Source of the DNA: Perognathus longimembris pacificus
Lineage: Eukaryota; Chordata; Mammalia; Rodentia; Heteromyidae
Assembly (NCBI RefSeq): GCF_023159225.1
Contig: NC_063176.1
Coordinates: 5,158,963 to 5,222,962 of the forward strand
Length of the DNA: 64,000 bases
Direction: 5' to 3'
The translations under genes were made by a program, and so were the position numbers. Numbering within the stretch: position 1 is the first letter of the stretch; the number at the start of each line of letters is the position of its first letter. Shown one piece after another: positions 1 to 11,147 of the stretch. The notes below the pieces were generated by a model. That model had not been told where the DNA came from. It made no database searches and was given only the letters and a program-made list of their open reading frames with translations.

Positions 1-1930
1 ATTGTTAGAGTATTGACTGAAGGTTAACAAAAAGAACTTGAGGAAAAATGATCACATTTTCTTTTGGTCATAAGCTTCAAATTAATATATGCCCTCTTAT
101 GTTACCTGATATTATTACATAATCCCTAGAGCACTGACAAAGTAGGGCCCATGTCCATAAGTTTAATTTTCCCTTCTGTGATTGAAAGAGAAAATTTGAA
201 AGGATACAATCTTCTCTTTGGCTTCAAAAGCATTTCATAACTTACAGTAGTGGATAACTAATACCATCATTCACCCCACCAGCCTCACAAGAATATTCCT
301 ATGACATAGATCATTTTATCATACTCATCTACTATGTGTTGTAAAGTGCCTCTACTAAGAGGTAACACTTCAGAAGAGATAAGACTGGGACAGGGTTTAG
401 AGTATTATGGTAGGATGTATATTGATAGAGTTTATGATAACGACTTCCATAAGATTGTTTTTAAATACAATAAAGAAAAGACTTGTATTATATATATATT
501 ATATCCTCTAGTGTAACATTATGATTTTTATCTATCATTACCCTTCTAAATCCATAATCGTCACTGAAGACCGTCGCCCCAAATCAAGCAAATGTACAAT
601 CAAAATAATGTTTGATACAGCAAATAATTCTGTCAATCTGCACAATGAAAAGTTCCCACAGATAGCAATAGTAGGGGGTAGAAAAAAGGAAAGTTCTCTG
701 TAATGTGACACTAATACCTACTGATAACTAAATGGTATGCTTCCTAAACTTTGTCAGCATACCACTGATTATTTTATTTGCCCCAGAACTATGTATGTCC
801 CTTCCTTGAAAGGAAATAACATAAAGGAAGCATAATATACATTCAGAAAAATATGAAGAATTTAAAATAAATTCAATAGTTAGCGTTTTAATTAGTAAAA
901 TACTACCATAGCCATATATACGTACTATACTCACATAAAAGATGAAAGTAACTCCTCCTCGGCTTCTGCCCTATGACGGTGAAGGAAGGGCATCTAGATG
1001 ACTATGAAGATGCAGTGCTCCCTTGGGCCCTTGGAACTCTACCTGGTGACTACCATTTTTCTGACTGGCTTCTTTCATCCAGTGGATGGACTTCTTATAC
1101 ACATGAGTTGAGGTTGAACTAATCGCTGAGAATTTTGAGTGCTGTTGATTATTCTGGATTATGATCATGCTCCAAGCCATTTCTTTTAGCTTCAGAGTCA
1201 TCACAGGCTCAAATTCTTTTATTTTTCAAGTTGCTGCTGAGAGTACCATTAGCACTGCTGAATAATTTGAACAGTGTGGCAGGGCAGTGTGCTGATTCCT
1301 CACACTTTATAGCAGTGTGGACAATGTGCTGACCATCCTGGTTTGTGGAGGAGTGTAGCTATATGGTGTACTGGTATGTTGAACATCCTATCAGTGGTGT
1401 AGTTGGTGTTTGAATGTGTATGAGTAAGGAGTGGCTTGTTGAATGGTACAAGTGTGGGGAGAGGAATCAGAATGGGATTATGCCCTTCTCTACTAACATC
1501 ATGTAAGCCCAATAGCCTCCTCTCCCATTGCTTAGCATGCTCCTTTCCTAAGGAACACTAGTCCCATCTAGAGAGGGCAGTGAATAATCAGCCTCCACCC
1601 CCTTTACCTTCAGATGGCATTCCTTTAGGGCAATTACAACCATACAAGGCAACAAGATCCCCTCAGAGTGACCTTCAGGCCTGGGCAGTTTCAGGACACC
1701 TTACCTACCATGCTGGCAGGAGCCATAAATCCTAGGCCACCAGGATGAAGTCCCTAGTGCACACATCCACACTGGGGGTCACTGCCTCTAAGACCTCCTA
1801 CATTATATATGTCACCCCAGGAAAAAAAAAAAGAGATGAAAGTAATTTCCAAATATTCAGTGTATGTGAAATTGTGGGAAGTAAACTAAAGTCATTACTT
1901 CTTTTTCTACCTTGTACTTTCAGTTTAGTT
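1..1930. other. Upstream intergenic DNA, no recognised gene
   Basis: Low-GC sequence with only short open frames and no codon bias, splice structure or known domain. A 77-codon minus-strand frame at 971-1204 is not recognisable. No GNRHR exon, the expected upstream neighbour in other mammals, was found. Confidence 0.5.
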
Positions 1931-1939
1931 CTGTTGCTG

Positions 1940-2050
1940 TGGTTTTGGGGCCTAATCTCAGAGCCTGGGTGCTGTCCCTGAGCATTTTTGCTCAAGGTTA
2001 GTGCTCTACTGCTTGAGCCACAGCTCCATTTGGAACTATTTTTTTTTTAA
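1940..2050 (-). repeat. Geo-type SINE right half, fragment
   Basis: Reads, in reverse, a gtggctcaag-cagtagagc-actaaccttgagc core typical of the Geo monomer. The left monomer is missing. Confidence 0.55.
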
Positions 2051-2059
2051 CAGCCCACT

Positions 2060-3570
2060 TTGTTTTCTAATTCTGTCTCCACTGAGCTCATTCCTTATAC
2101 TCGTTTGTGTAGATATTCATACCAAGACTGTGTAGTTCAACTACATGACCATGACATTAGAATGTAGACAAGTCAAAACAAAACCAGTGTTCCCAAAGTT
2201 TCTTTATTGTATTTATTCCTATACTGATAATTTGGTAAAACTTTGTCTTGGATTTGAAAGCAAAATAACCAAAAAACTAATGATGCTAACATTTATGGGG
2301 TGAATCACATAAACTGCAAGCTGTCACATACCAATGATTCAAGACACAATGTTTATACAAATGTTTAAACATGAGAAGCTAATGACTGCCATTTTCCTAA
2401 AATGGAGAAATGTATTTAAAACACATACTGGTGCTTTTTAGAAGAGAACCGTTTACAAGGTGATAGCAGTGGGAATTTGATACCTTTTTCTTTAAAGAAC
2501 TTTCAAGTTACAGGGGGAAAAAATGTGACCAAAGGGTGGTACAATTATTCAATTAAAGATTTACATAGGGTCCTAAATTAATTAATGTGATAAAACAACC
2601 AAGATCCAAGAGTTAATTATGAGAAAGCATATCATAAACAATGACAAATCCAACCCTTATGAAAGTCATTATTTCAAAGAAACTGTCCAGTGTTCAAAGG
2701 GAATTAAACATTTAACATTAAGAACAGAAGCAGCCTAGCCTGATTTGTTGTATATTTTTGTATATTTTCAAAGGTACATTTTGGCATTGTCTCAAATAGT
2801 ATCCGCTGTTAAAAATCAACTAACACGGGCTGGGGATATAGCCTAGTGGCAAGAGTGCCTGCCTCGGATACACGAGGCCCTAGGTTCGATTCCCCAGCAC
2901 CACATATACAGAAAACGGCCAGAAGCGGCGCTGTGGCTCAAGTGGCAGAGTGCTAGCCTTGAGCGGGAAGAAGCCAGGGACAGTGCTCAGGCCCTGAGTT
3001 CAAGGCCCAGGACTGGCCAAAAAAAAAAAAAATCAACTAACACGTTTTAATTCCAATCAAATGGCCAGAAAACAGTGCGGTGTCAAAGCTAAGAGCACGC
3101 TGTACAAGTGTGATCAAGGACCCATGCATATTTTGTTATATATCTAAATGTCCAGAGCTCTAATTTAACTGAACAGGTTATTTTTAGGGGAGGGCTTAAG
3201 GGGATAGATAAAATATTTGTGGTTTGTTGGCTAATTCCTGAAACTGTGTGCAAACAATCCTATATGTTACTAAATTTACTACCTGTAGAAAATTCTTGAC
3301 ATTTAAAAAAAAAATCAACACAAGCAAATATGCTTTACATACAGTATTCAGTATTGAAAAACCTTCTGCGTTTCAAACCTGTGTACATTAGTACAGATTT
3401 GAATGACTAAAACGTTCATAGTTTTGATTACCTCTACATAGTTCTTTAGTTTATTCCTTTCAAAACACTAAAAGGAAGCATTCCATCATTACAGTTTAAA
3501 TGTCAACCAAAAAAAAAGCAAAAATAACAGACAGGTATAATGTAAAATCTAAAGGGCTCAATTATAGATC
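2060..3570. other. AT-rich unique sequence interrupted by one SINE
   Basis: Apart from the SINE at 2827-3027, this looks like single-copy DNA resembling 3' UTR sequence, with a reverse AATAAA at about 2201-2212. An antisense transcript ending here is possible but unproven. No open frame is worth calling. Confidence 0.3.
2827..3027 (+). repeat. IDL-Geo SINE (young subfamily)
   Basis: Full dimer: an ID/tRNA-Ala-like left half with B box GGTTCGATTCC, a Geo right half with gagcgggaag, and an A tail. It is flanked by a 16-bp duplication (aaaaatcaactaacac) at 2811-2826 and 3028-3043. Confidence 0.93.
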
Positions 3571-3577
3571 TGTTTTG

Positions 3578-3782
3578 TTTGGTGCCTGAGCGCTGTCCCT
3601 GTGCTCTTTAGCTCAAAGCTAGCCCTTTACCAGTTGAGCCACAGAACCACTTCTTGTTTTCTGAGGGTTAGAGATAAGTCTCATGCACTTTCTTGCCCTG
3701 GCTGGCTATGAACCGTGATCCTCAAATCTCAGCCTCCTGATTAGCTAGGATTAAAGGCATGAGCCACTGGCACTTGGCTAGA
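3578..3782 (-). repeat. 7SL/B1-like + Geo composite SINE
   Basis: Reverse orientation. The Geo tail (tgagcgctgtccct to gagccacag) is followed by a B1/7SL-like head (cagcctcctgattagctaggatt to catgagccac). Confidence 0.8.
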
Positions 3783-3899
3783 TGTTTAATGAACATATCT
3801 CAGCTTGATTGTAATGTGTTTAAGAAACTTCTATTTAGGTATTTCCTTGTGCATTTTTTGTATATTTACTGAAGGGCTATTTAACATGTGGATATAAGG

Positions 3900-5400
3900 G
3901 TTATGAAAAGAGTTATATTTCACTTAGGTCTTGTATTGATTTCTTTACTTCATTAATTTGGTTCTGAGTGCTGTCTCTCAAATCTTTTAGCTGAGTTACT
4001 ATCTTTTCATGGAACTCTTTTTGTTTCTGTTGGAGTTCATTTATCTATTTGTGGGAGCCATGAATTCCTCTAATAATTTATGGTTGGATTCATCATATTC
4101 ATGTATTAGTCTTTGGCTCAACTACTCACACTCTAGAATACTTGTCTGAAGAGACTCAACTTTTTCATTTATCATTTTTATCAGCAGTTTGTAGAGCATT
4201 CTGAGGATTCTCCTCTAGGTCTTTGATTGACTGCTGTTTCCTGCTTATTTTGAGTGGGAGATGAGATTCCCTGACTTACCATCTTTCTTGAGCTTCTTCT
4301 GCCCATTTGGATTGGGAATGCCAATCTACAAGTACCTGTGAGCACCATTTAAGACCCAAAGCAAACCTTACCAAACCCTGTTGTATAAACCTTAGAGGTT
4401 CACAATCATATACATATAACTTCCCTTTCTTTTTTGTATATAAAACAGATTTGGTATCCCCACAGAATAGAATTTTAATATAAAAACCAACCCTGAGCCC
4501 TGTATTCAGTAGCTAATTATATATAGTTATAACCATGAGCAAGTTTATTCTTATGTTTGGTTCTTTTTGGACTGATGGGATTGCTCTATGAACCCCTTTG
4601 ACTCACTCAGATTGAACAAGGGGTTGGGCTCCTCCTGGGGGGGGGCATTCTCCTGGGCGGAGCTGGCTCTCACTGAGGTCCCTCTTGCCCTTTTCAAAGA
4701 TGGCCCCTTCGTCCTCACTTTCCCCTGGCCCACTTTAGTTCCAGTCTGGTCTGACCGGGTCCATGCCAGAGTCAAAGATGGTGCTTTACTCTGGCAGTGG
4801 GGGAAGGGCTAGCTTCCAGAAGCTGCCCTTTGGGCGGGAGTGAGAATGTCTTTCGTGGGGTGCTCACACTTTCTCTGCGGTTTCGGCCCGTCAGTGCTCA
4901 GCCTGTGATCCGCGTCTGTCTGCCTTGTCTGGAGGATTTCTCCCTGGTCGCCGCTGTATGTTTTAGGTGCGTGGATGCGGCCTGGAGCTCAAATCTGTTT
5001 TCAGGCCAGCAAAGTTGATTTTTCCTTCCTGGCCAGAATCCCTGTACAGTTATGACTTACTTGCGCTGTCTTTCTAGGGGTAAAAGTTTCTCTGGAGTGG
5101 GAAAACTGCGATGTCGAAGGGAGCTCAGCTAGGGCTCTGCTGTTGCTCTGCGTCTTTCTGCAACTCTTGAACTAACTTTGAGTAAGGGGGGTAGGGAGCG
5201 GGGGGCTTCCTAAGCTGCCCCTCCCTCACTCCTGAGGCAGCTTAAAGCCACACCCCCTCCTACATCCTAGGCAGTGACACAGCAGGGGGCGGGACTTCCC
5301 TGCCTGGCGGGTTATCACAAGGGACAGTCCACACTCTTCATCTCTGAGGTAGTGAGTGCCACAAACCAGCAGCCTAGCACTGCACCTGCAAGAAGACTCC
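3900..5400 (-). mobile_element. L1 fragment: 5' UTR and start of ORF1, minus strand
   Basis: Read on the minus strand, a GC-rich 5' UTR (about 5400 to 4310, with AAGATGG motifs) leads to an ORF1-like start at 4306 (MGRRSSRK). A coiled-coil stretch follows (INELQQKQKEFHEKI, then LKDLRDSTQNQINEVKK). Internal stops and frameshifts break it. The element stops near 3900, so the rest of ORF1, ORF2 and the 3' UTR are absent. Confidence 0.75.
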
Positions 5401-5675
5401 AGAACTATATTTCAATAATTGTTTTCTTTTTAATTCCTACTCATACTATTTTATGAATTTTTAAATGTTAACTACAAAGGGTGTATTTAGGCTACATCAG
5501 ACTGCTAATCAAAGGGACCCAAAGTAAGGTTCAAAATCCTAGCTTGATTTTGCATATTTATAAGAAGACTTATAACAAAAAGTTATCCAAATGTATTTGT
5601 TTATATATGTGCATGACAATGCTATTAAAACTATATTGCTTCAATATACCTTTATTTTGCCATCCCTAGGATAAG

Positions 5676-5888
5676 AGCTTAGAGCCTGGGCTCTTGTCCT
5701 TACTGTTTTTTGTTCAAGGCTAGCATTCTACCCCTTGGGCAACAGCTCTACTCCTAGCTTTTTGGTAGCTAACTAGAGGTAAGAGTTTCATGGACTCTTC
5801 TGCCCATGTTGCCTTTGAACCACAATCCTCAGATTTCACACTCTTGAGTAGCTACGATTCTAGGCATGAGCCGCTGGTGCCAACCTGT
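5676..5888 (-). repeat. B1-like + Geo composite SINE
   Basis: Reverse-orientation Geo tail (ggctcttgtcc to gggcaacagctc), then a B1-like head (cacaatcctcagatttc to gagccgctgg). Diverged. Confidence 0.7.
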
Positions 5889-5941
5889 TTAAACTGAGGG
5901 ATTCTTTTAAGGTTCAACATGCTATAAGAAATTTTACAGAT

Positions 5942-6712
5942 ATTGTAATTCGCAGGGAAATGGTCAGAACTTGAATAATGTTGAGCGAGACAAGCCTAGA
6001 ACACAGAAAACAAAAGGGCATGATCTCCCTGATATATGACTGTTAAGAAGGGGTGACAGAGAGACAGTAGAGACCAGGTCTGTGAAACCAATAACTGCTG
6101 GTCAAATGGTATTTCCCACAGGATTGGGTCAGCGACCCAACATTATGTAAATAACACCAAACAACTACTCAACATATAAAGGTCAAAAATTGGGGCTGGG
6201 GATATAGCCTAGTGGCAAGAGTGCCTGCCTCGGATACACGAGGCCCTAGGTTCGATTCCCCAGCACCTCATATACAGAAAACGGCCAGAAGCGGCGCTGT
6301 GGCTCAAGTGGCAGAGTGCTAGCCTTGAGCGGGAAGAAGCCAGGGACAGTGCTCAGGCCCTGAGTCCAAGGCCCAGGACTGGCCAAAAAAAAAAAAAAAA
6401 AAATTGACCTCTCAGTGAATACAACAGCTCAAAAGCTATGTATGTACGTCCTTATAAGACTACTGTCGACATATTGTCTAATGTCGACGTTACATTTAAA
6501 GTCCTAGGCGAATTTTCTTTGGCGTAGGCCATGTGGCTACTGTGTATGTTCTTGGTACATTGTTTATTGTATATATGGCTGCCTGACCTAGGGAAGGGAA
6601 AGAAAAACAGGTGTAAGATATCACAAGAAATGTACACACTGCCCTACGATGTAACTGTACCCTTTTTGCACAACACCTTATCAAAAAATTTTTAATTAAT
6701 AAATTTAAAAAA
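5942..6712 (+). mobile_element. L1 3' end (5'-truncated) with nested SINE
   Basis: Starts with L1 3'-UTR-like text (ggaaatggtcagaacttgaa to catgatctccctgatat) and ends in an A-rich tail. Near-perfect flanks agaaattttacag (about 5929-5941) and agaaatttgacag (6713-6725) look like a target duplication. An IDL-Geo SINE is nested at 6192-6396. Confidence 0.6.
6192..6396 (+). repeat. IDL-Geo SINE (young subfamily), nested in L1
   Basis: Full dimer almost identical to the copy at 2827, with gcctcggatacacgagg and gagcgggaag and a long A tail. It sits inside the L1 3' end. Confidence 0.92.
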
Positions 6713-6928
6713 AAGAAATTTGACAGGAAGTATTTTATATTAGCATTGTGGTCCATAAATTATAATATGGTCCATAAGTTTAAACTAAACTTCATGGCCC
6801 AAACTTAATGTGGCTTGTAAAAGGTACATCATTAGCACGGTATTTCATATCAAACATCAAGCTTATTGGTTTTATTCCAATTGTAGCAAACTATGAAGAT
6901 TTTTTTGTTTTAAAAAAGTATTCTGCAG

Positions 6929-7147
6929 AGGCTGGGAATACAGCCTAGTGATAAGGTGCTCACCTCGTGTACATGGAGCCCTGGGTTTGATTCCTCATCC
7001 CCACATATATAGAAAAAGGCTGAAGTCGTGCCTATGGCTCAAGTGGCAGAGTGCTAGCCTTGAGCAAAAAGAAGCCAGGGACAGCGCTCAGGCCCTGAGT
7101 TCAAGCATTGGGACTGGCAAAATAAAAATCAAAAACAAAACAAAAAT
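6929..7147 (+). repeat. IDL-Geo SINE (older type)
   Basis: Dimer with gagcaaaaagaag in the Geo half and an A-rich tail. Flanked by gtattctgcag at 6918-6928 and 7148-7158. Confidence 0.9.
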
Positions 7148-7159
7148 GTATTCTGCAGA

Positions 7160-9137
7160 ATGAATCAGATAATTAAGTTTCTACCTCTGTTTTATCTTCT
7201 TTTGTTTAATCTATTAAACTAAAGTTGGATTTCAGTCTTGCCTGAGCAAGCAAAAGTTCCTAAACTCAACCAACAGATCTTCTTCTTTCCAAACCAAGCA
7301 GCATAAATGAATAACAATAAATTGAACCAAACTGACATTAATTCATTTTCAGCCTATCTAACAAAGAAATTGCACCTAAGAAAATACTTGGGGTGATATG
7401 AAAATAGGTATGACAAAATCTTTGGGGGAGGAAAAATCAGCTCAAATGAGTAAAGAATTTCCTTAGAGTATCCTCATCTCAGATCACACATGGTCATAAG
7501 GAAATAATATTTTGTGCTTGCCTAGAGAGAAAATGAAAATAGAAGAAAATAAAAACTATTTTTAGTACTTCAGAATTTTATCTATTTTACCTGTGGCCCA
7601 GTTTCAAATGTTCAACTAATGCTTTAGGCTTTGCTAATTACTATAAAGTGTTTCTGTATTAAGAAAAGAAAAATAGAAATAAAACGTAGTCCAATTTAAT
7701 CTTGCTAACAATTGTAAGATTACACTAAAATTAAATTTAAAATGAATTGTCTAATTTTAGAAGCTATAGAACATACAAAATGCATGCATTGAACCATAGA
7801 TATATGTAAATATATGTTGAAATCTTTATTGCTGGGTTGATTTTAAAACTTTTTCTTCCTTGTCTGTGATTCCAGTATGCCCAAATAAACATATACTGCT
7901 TTTGTAAATGAGAAAAAAAAATCATGGTAAATGTCATTTTCACGTGTAAGGCTCTATCACTGTTTCTGTTCGAATGCTTTTCAGCTGTAAGGAACTACCA
8001 TCTGATGTCACAGGATGTTCACCAATAGACACACAGAACCAGCTGAGGCCATATCTTCACTCTCGTTAGACTTCCTTTCCTATGAGAAGGTGGTTCTCAC
8101 CTGTAAGTCTCCAACAGAAAAGTCAACAGTAGCTCCTCATTGCCTATCACCCTTTCCTACAGGTTCCAGAATTTCTTAGGTTGCTCAAAACCAGAACATG
8201 TGATGTCTTTAAATCAATCCAGGAGGAAATTCTCCTGAACGATTTAAGGGATGATGTATCCTGGGCATGGGGGCTCAATTTCCCTGAACACCTGGTGATC
8301 TAGTGTGAGTGATGTATGTATGTGTTTGAGAGTGGGTGAGGAGAGAGGAAGGGAAAAAGGGAGGGTGAGAAGGAAGGAGGCAGAGACACAGAGAGAGTTG
8401 CCTTTGGAGTCAGAAGCAGCAGAATTTTACAATCACCCCAAGCAAGACTAAAATTATACAACCAACTTTGATAACATACTAACTGCACAATAAATGTAGC
8501 TCTAAAAGAACAAATTTTTCATATTTTTCATGATCTAGATTCAAGCATTTTAAACTTCTGTGAGTAGATGAAATAATCATCTGCTACACCTGGTAGGTTC
8601 TTCCTAATTACTGGTTTTCTTGATAATTTTTGGTTCATGCTTTGCTTCTTAGCTTAGCCTATTTGTCAGTTAAAAAGTAATTTGAAAGTTGTAGTCCTCA
8701 TAAAACTAATGAAACAATTGCAAAGCTCTTCATTTATTCAACTCACTCCTAGGACTTTGGAAAAGATATTTACACAGCTCCATTTTGTTGTTGTTTAATT
8801 TTGTCTTGGTGGGAATGAAGATTCAACTCAGTGCGTTTATACTTAGTAAACAAATACCCTGCCACTTTAGCCACATTTTTTTTTTTTGCTTTGTTTTACT
8901 TTTCACATAGGGTCTCACACTTCCTGCTAAAGGGCCAGCCTTCAATCTTTCACTTCTGCCTAACTGGGAGGACTAGGCTTAGCACCACACACACACACAC
9001 ACCAAGAGGTGATAAATCCTCAAAGGAAAATAAACATTACATTTGCTTCTCTCTCTAAAATTCTCCTGCTAGATCTTCACGTGATTCACCTTATTTAGGT
9101 TTGGGCTCAAAGGCCATTTTCCCAGACTATTCCATTT
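7160..9137. other. Intergenic DNA, no gene seen
   Basis: AT-rich sequence. A purine-rich stretch (about 8330-8398) and a short CA run (8986-9002) are the only local structures noted. No coding or RNA gene was recognised. Confidence 0.5.
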
Positions 9138-9153
9138 AAAATTGTTGCTCTTC

Positions 9154-9367
9154 CAGGGCTGGGATATGGCCTAGTGGCAAGAGTGCTTGCCTCCTATACA
9201 TGAGGCCCTGGGTTCAATTCCCCAGCACCACATATACAGAAAATGGCCAGAAGTGGCGCTGTGGCTCAAGTCGCAGAGTGCTAGCCTTGAGCAAAAAGAA
9301 GCCAGGGACAGTCAGTGCTCAGGCCCTGAGTCCAAGCCCCAGGACTAGCCACAAAAAAAAAAAAAAA
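9154..9367 (+). repeat. IDL-Geo SINE
   Basis: Full dimer with A tail. Target duplication aaaattgttgctcttc at 9138-9153 and 9368-9383. Confidence 0.92.
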
Positions 9368-9859
9368 AAAATTGTTGCTCTTCTGGTTCCTCCATGTTTT
9401 CAATCACTTTGATCTTTATTTTCTTCATTATACTTACCACTTTCTGAAAGTATTTTTCATCTGTTAATTTTAGAATACAGAGAAAAGAGGATTAAGTCAG
9501 TGTTCAAGCAAATACTTAATAGTAGGCAATAAACCAATTTGTTTTAATGGTCATACAAAAAGTTAAAAAATGATTAAGGAACTTATCCCACAGGTGAATC
9601 CATGATAACATAGCTGAGCGAGTATCCCAATTATTTAGAGATTTGCAATTTTGAAAACAGAATGGAAGGACAGAAAGGACAATGTAGTTTTCTCTGAACC
9701 CCTTGTTTGCACATATGGGAGAAATTCTAATTAAGTATGTATATATATATATTACTGAAAATTATATAATACTTAAAGTGTTTGGTAACTTTCAAATCCC
9801 ACAGACGTTTCTTAAAAAAAAAAAAAAAAACATACACAGCTAAACATATTCGAAAGCTT

Positions 9860-10260
9860 ATACAAGGCCATGTGCATTCTATACACAATCAAGCTGATGG
9901 ACGGCACCTGCGGTGGTGAACTCCACGGGTAACACCGCTGAGTCATCATTAGCTTTACAGTTGAACAGGATGGACAAGAAGGGAAAACGTCCGTTGCACG
10001 GGGAGGAGGCCTGTTTTAGGGCATGTGGGAGTCGACAACTGGAGGACAGAATGCTGGGCAAACTTGGTCACAACAGTCCATGTGCCTGTGGGAAAATGGA
10101 TCCAGATAACTTGAGGGAGGGGAAGGGAGGGGACGGGTGGGACTGGGACAGACGGGGAAGGTGGTAGAATGATAGAGGGGATGACACTGATCAAGATGCA
10201 CGGTACTCAGAATCTCACGTAGGGGCCTGAAAGCCCTTTGTACAACGACTTTACATGTAC
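9860..10260 (+). mobile_element. L1 3'-UTR-like segment with G-rich tract
   Basis: Contains a gaggggaagggaggggacggg tract (about 10115-10138) and gatgacactgatcaagatgc. Both match, in opposite orientation, the L1 3' end at 51300-51420. Rodent L1 3' UTRs carry such G-rich tracts. It ends near tttgtacaacgac and a TG/TA-rich stretch. Confidence 0.5.
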
Positions 10261-10261
10261 A

Positions 10262-10312
10262 AGTGTATATATATGTGTGTCTGTGTATATATGCGCACAC
10301 ACGCATATGCTT
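10262..10312. repeat. TA/TG/CA alternating purine-pyrimidine tract
   Basis: Low-complexity tgtatatat-tgtgtgt-gcgcacacac sequence about 150 bp before the CpG island. Confidence 0.7.
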
Positions 10313-10940
10313 TTGAGTTTTCCATGAAGGTCAAGTGTGTGTGAATGAAATACACATTCTAACGCCGCAGTGTCCACTCCGTTCTTTCCTAGCTGGGTGG
10401 GATCTAGATTAAGTCACAAGTGATGGGGAAGTGCCTTCCCCCGCCCCCCTCCCGCCCGCCCTCCAGGCCTCCTTCCAGCCCTGTTAAAATGAAGAGGGCA
10501 AACCTTCTCTTTGGCTCCTGAAAAGAAGGTTCCTCGACTGCACCCCACATCCACGGCAAGGCCTCGCACGTGGCAGGGGCCCCCAGTCCTCGGCGGAGCG
10601 GAGACTGCGGCCGCCTGCCACTCGGCGAGTCGCCGCAAGGCAGCGCGGGAGACGCGCATGCTCAAAGCCTTCCAACCCGCTCGGGCCAATCCCCACGCTT
10701 TCCGGGCGTCTCTGTCCCGCCCCCACCCCCACCACCCCCACGTCCGGTCCGCGTAAGCCCGCCTTCCAACTCACCTGCCGCAAAGCCCGCCCACCCGCCA
10801 GCCAATCCCTCCTCACCCCTCACCCCACCCCACCCCCCCGCCCCCAAAACCGGAAACCAGGTCTTCCCTGGGGGTTGACGGGAAAGCGCGGCGCGGCGCG
10901 GCGGCGGGCCTCCGCTCTTCCCTGGGGCCCGCCCCGCCGG

Positions 10941-10948
10941 TGACGTCA
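10941..10948. promoter_or_regulatory. Consensus CRE (CREB/ATF site)
   Basis: Perfect palindrome TGACGTCA about 130 bp upstream of the UBA6 start codon inside the CpG island. Full CRE sites at this distance are common in TATA-less promoters and bind CREB/ATF dimers. Binding here is inferred from the motif only. Confidence 0.7.
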
Positions 10949-11076
10949 CGGCGCGCCCCTTGACCCCCTCGAGGCCCCGCCCCCTTCCTCCCTGCCCGCT
11001 CCGCTCTGCTCCGCTCTGCTCCGCTCCGCTGGGACCCGCGGCGGCCGCGGCGTGAGGGGAGACCGGGAAGACGATG

Positions 11077-11147
11077 ATGGCGGGATCCCAGCTGGCGGCC
11101 GCGCTTCGCGGGGAAGAAGCGTCCTGCTCTTCCTGGGGCGCCAGCAG
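11077..11147 (+). CDS. UBA6: UBA6 coding exon 1
   Basis: Codons 1-23 plus two bases. There are two in-frame ATGs in a row (11074 and 11077). The second has A at -3 and G at +4 and aligns with the human initiator; using it puts the catalytic Cys at 625 and gives 1052 residues. The exon encodes the [10 protein letters not shown] segment and ends at CAG|GTGACC. Confidence 0.9.

Noticed and set aside
971..1204. 77-codon minus-strand frame
   Set aside because: Not recognisable as a known family, with no conserved motif or splice context. Of chance length for this composition.
2827..2905. tRNA-like A and B boxes in many loci
   Set aside because: They belong to the ID-like left monomer of SINEs, followed by the Geo half and an A tail. 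They lack a complete cloverleaf, so no tRNA gene is called.
4588..5018. Open frames of 73-74 codons on both strands
   Set aside because: They lie in the GC-rich 5' UTR of the L1 fragment, which explains the lack of stops.
1..10400. Search for exons of GNRHR, the expected upstream neighbour
   Set aside because: No seven-helix receptor segment or matching exon was seen. In other mammals it lies tens of kilobases away, so it is probably outside the window.
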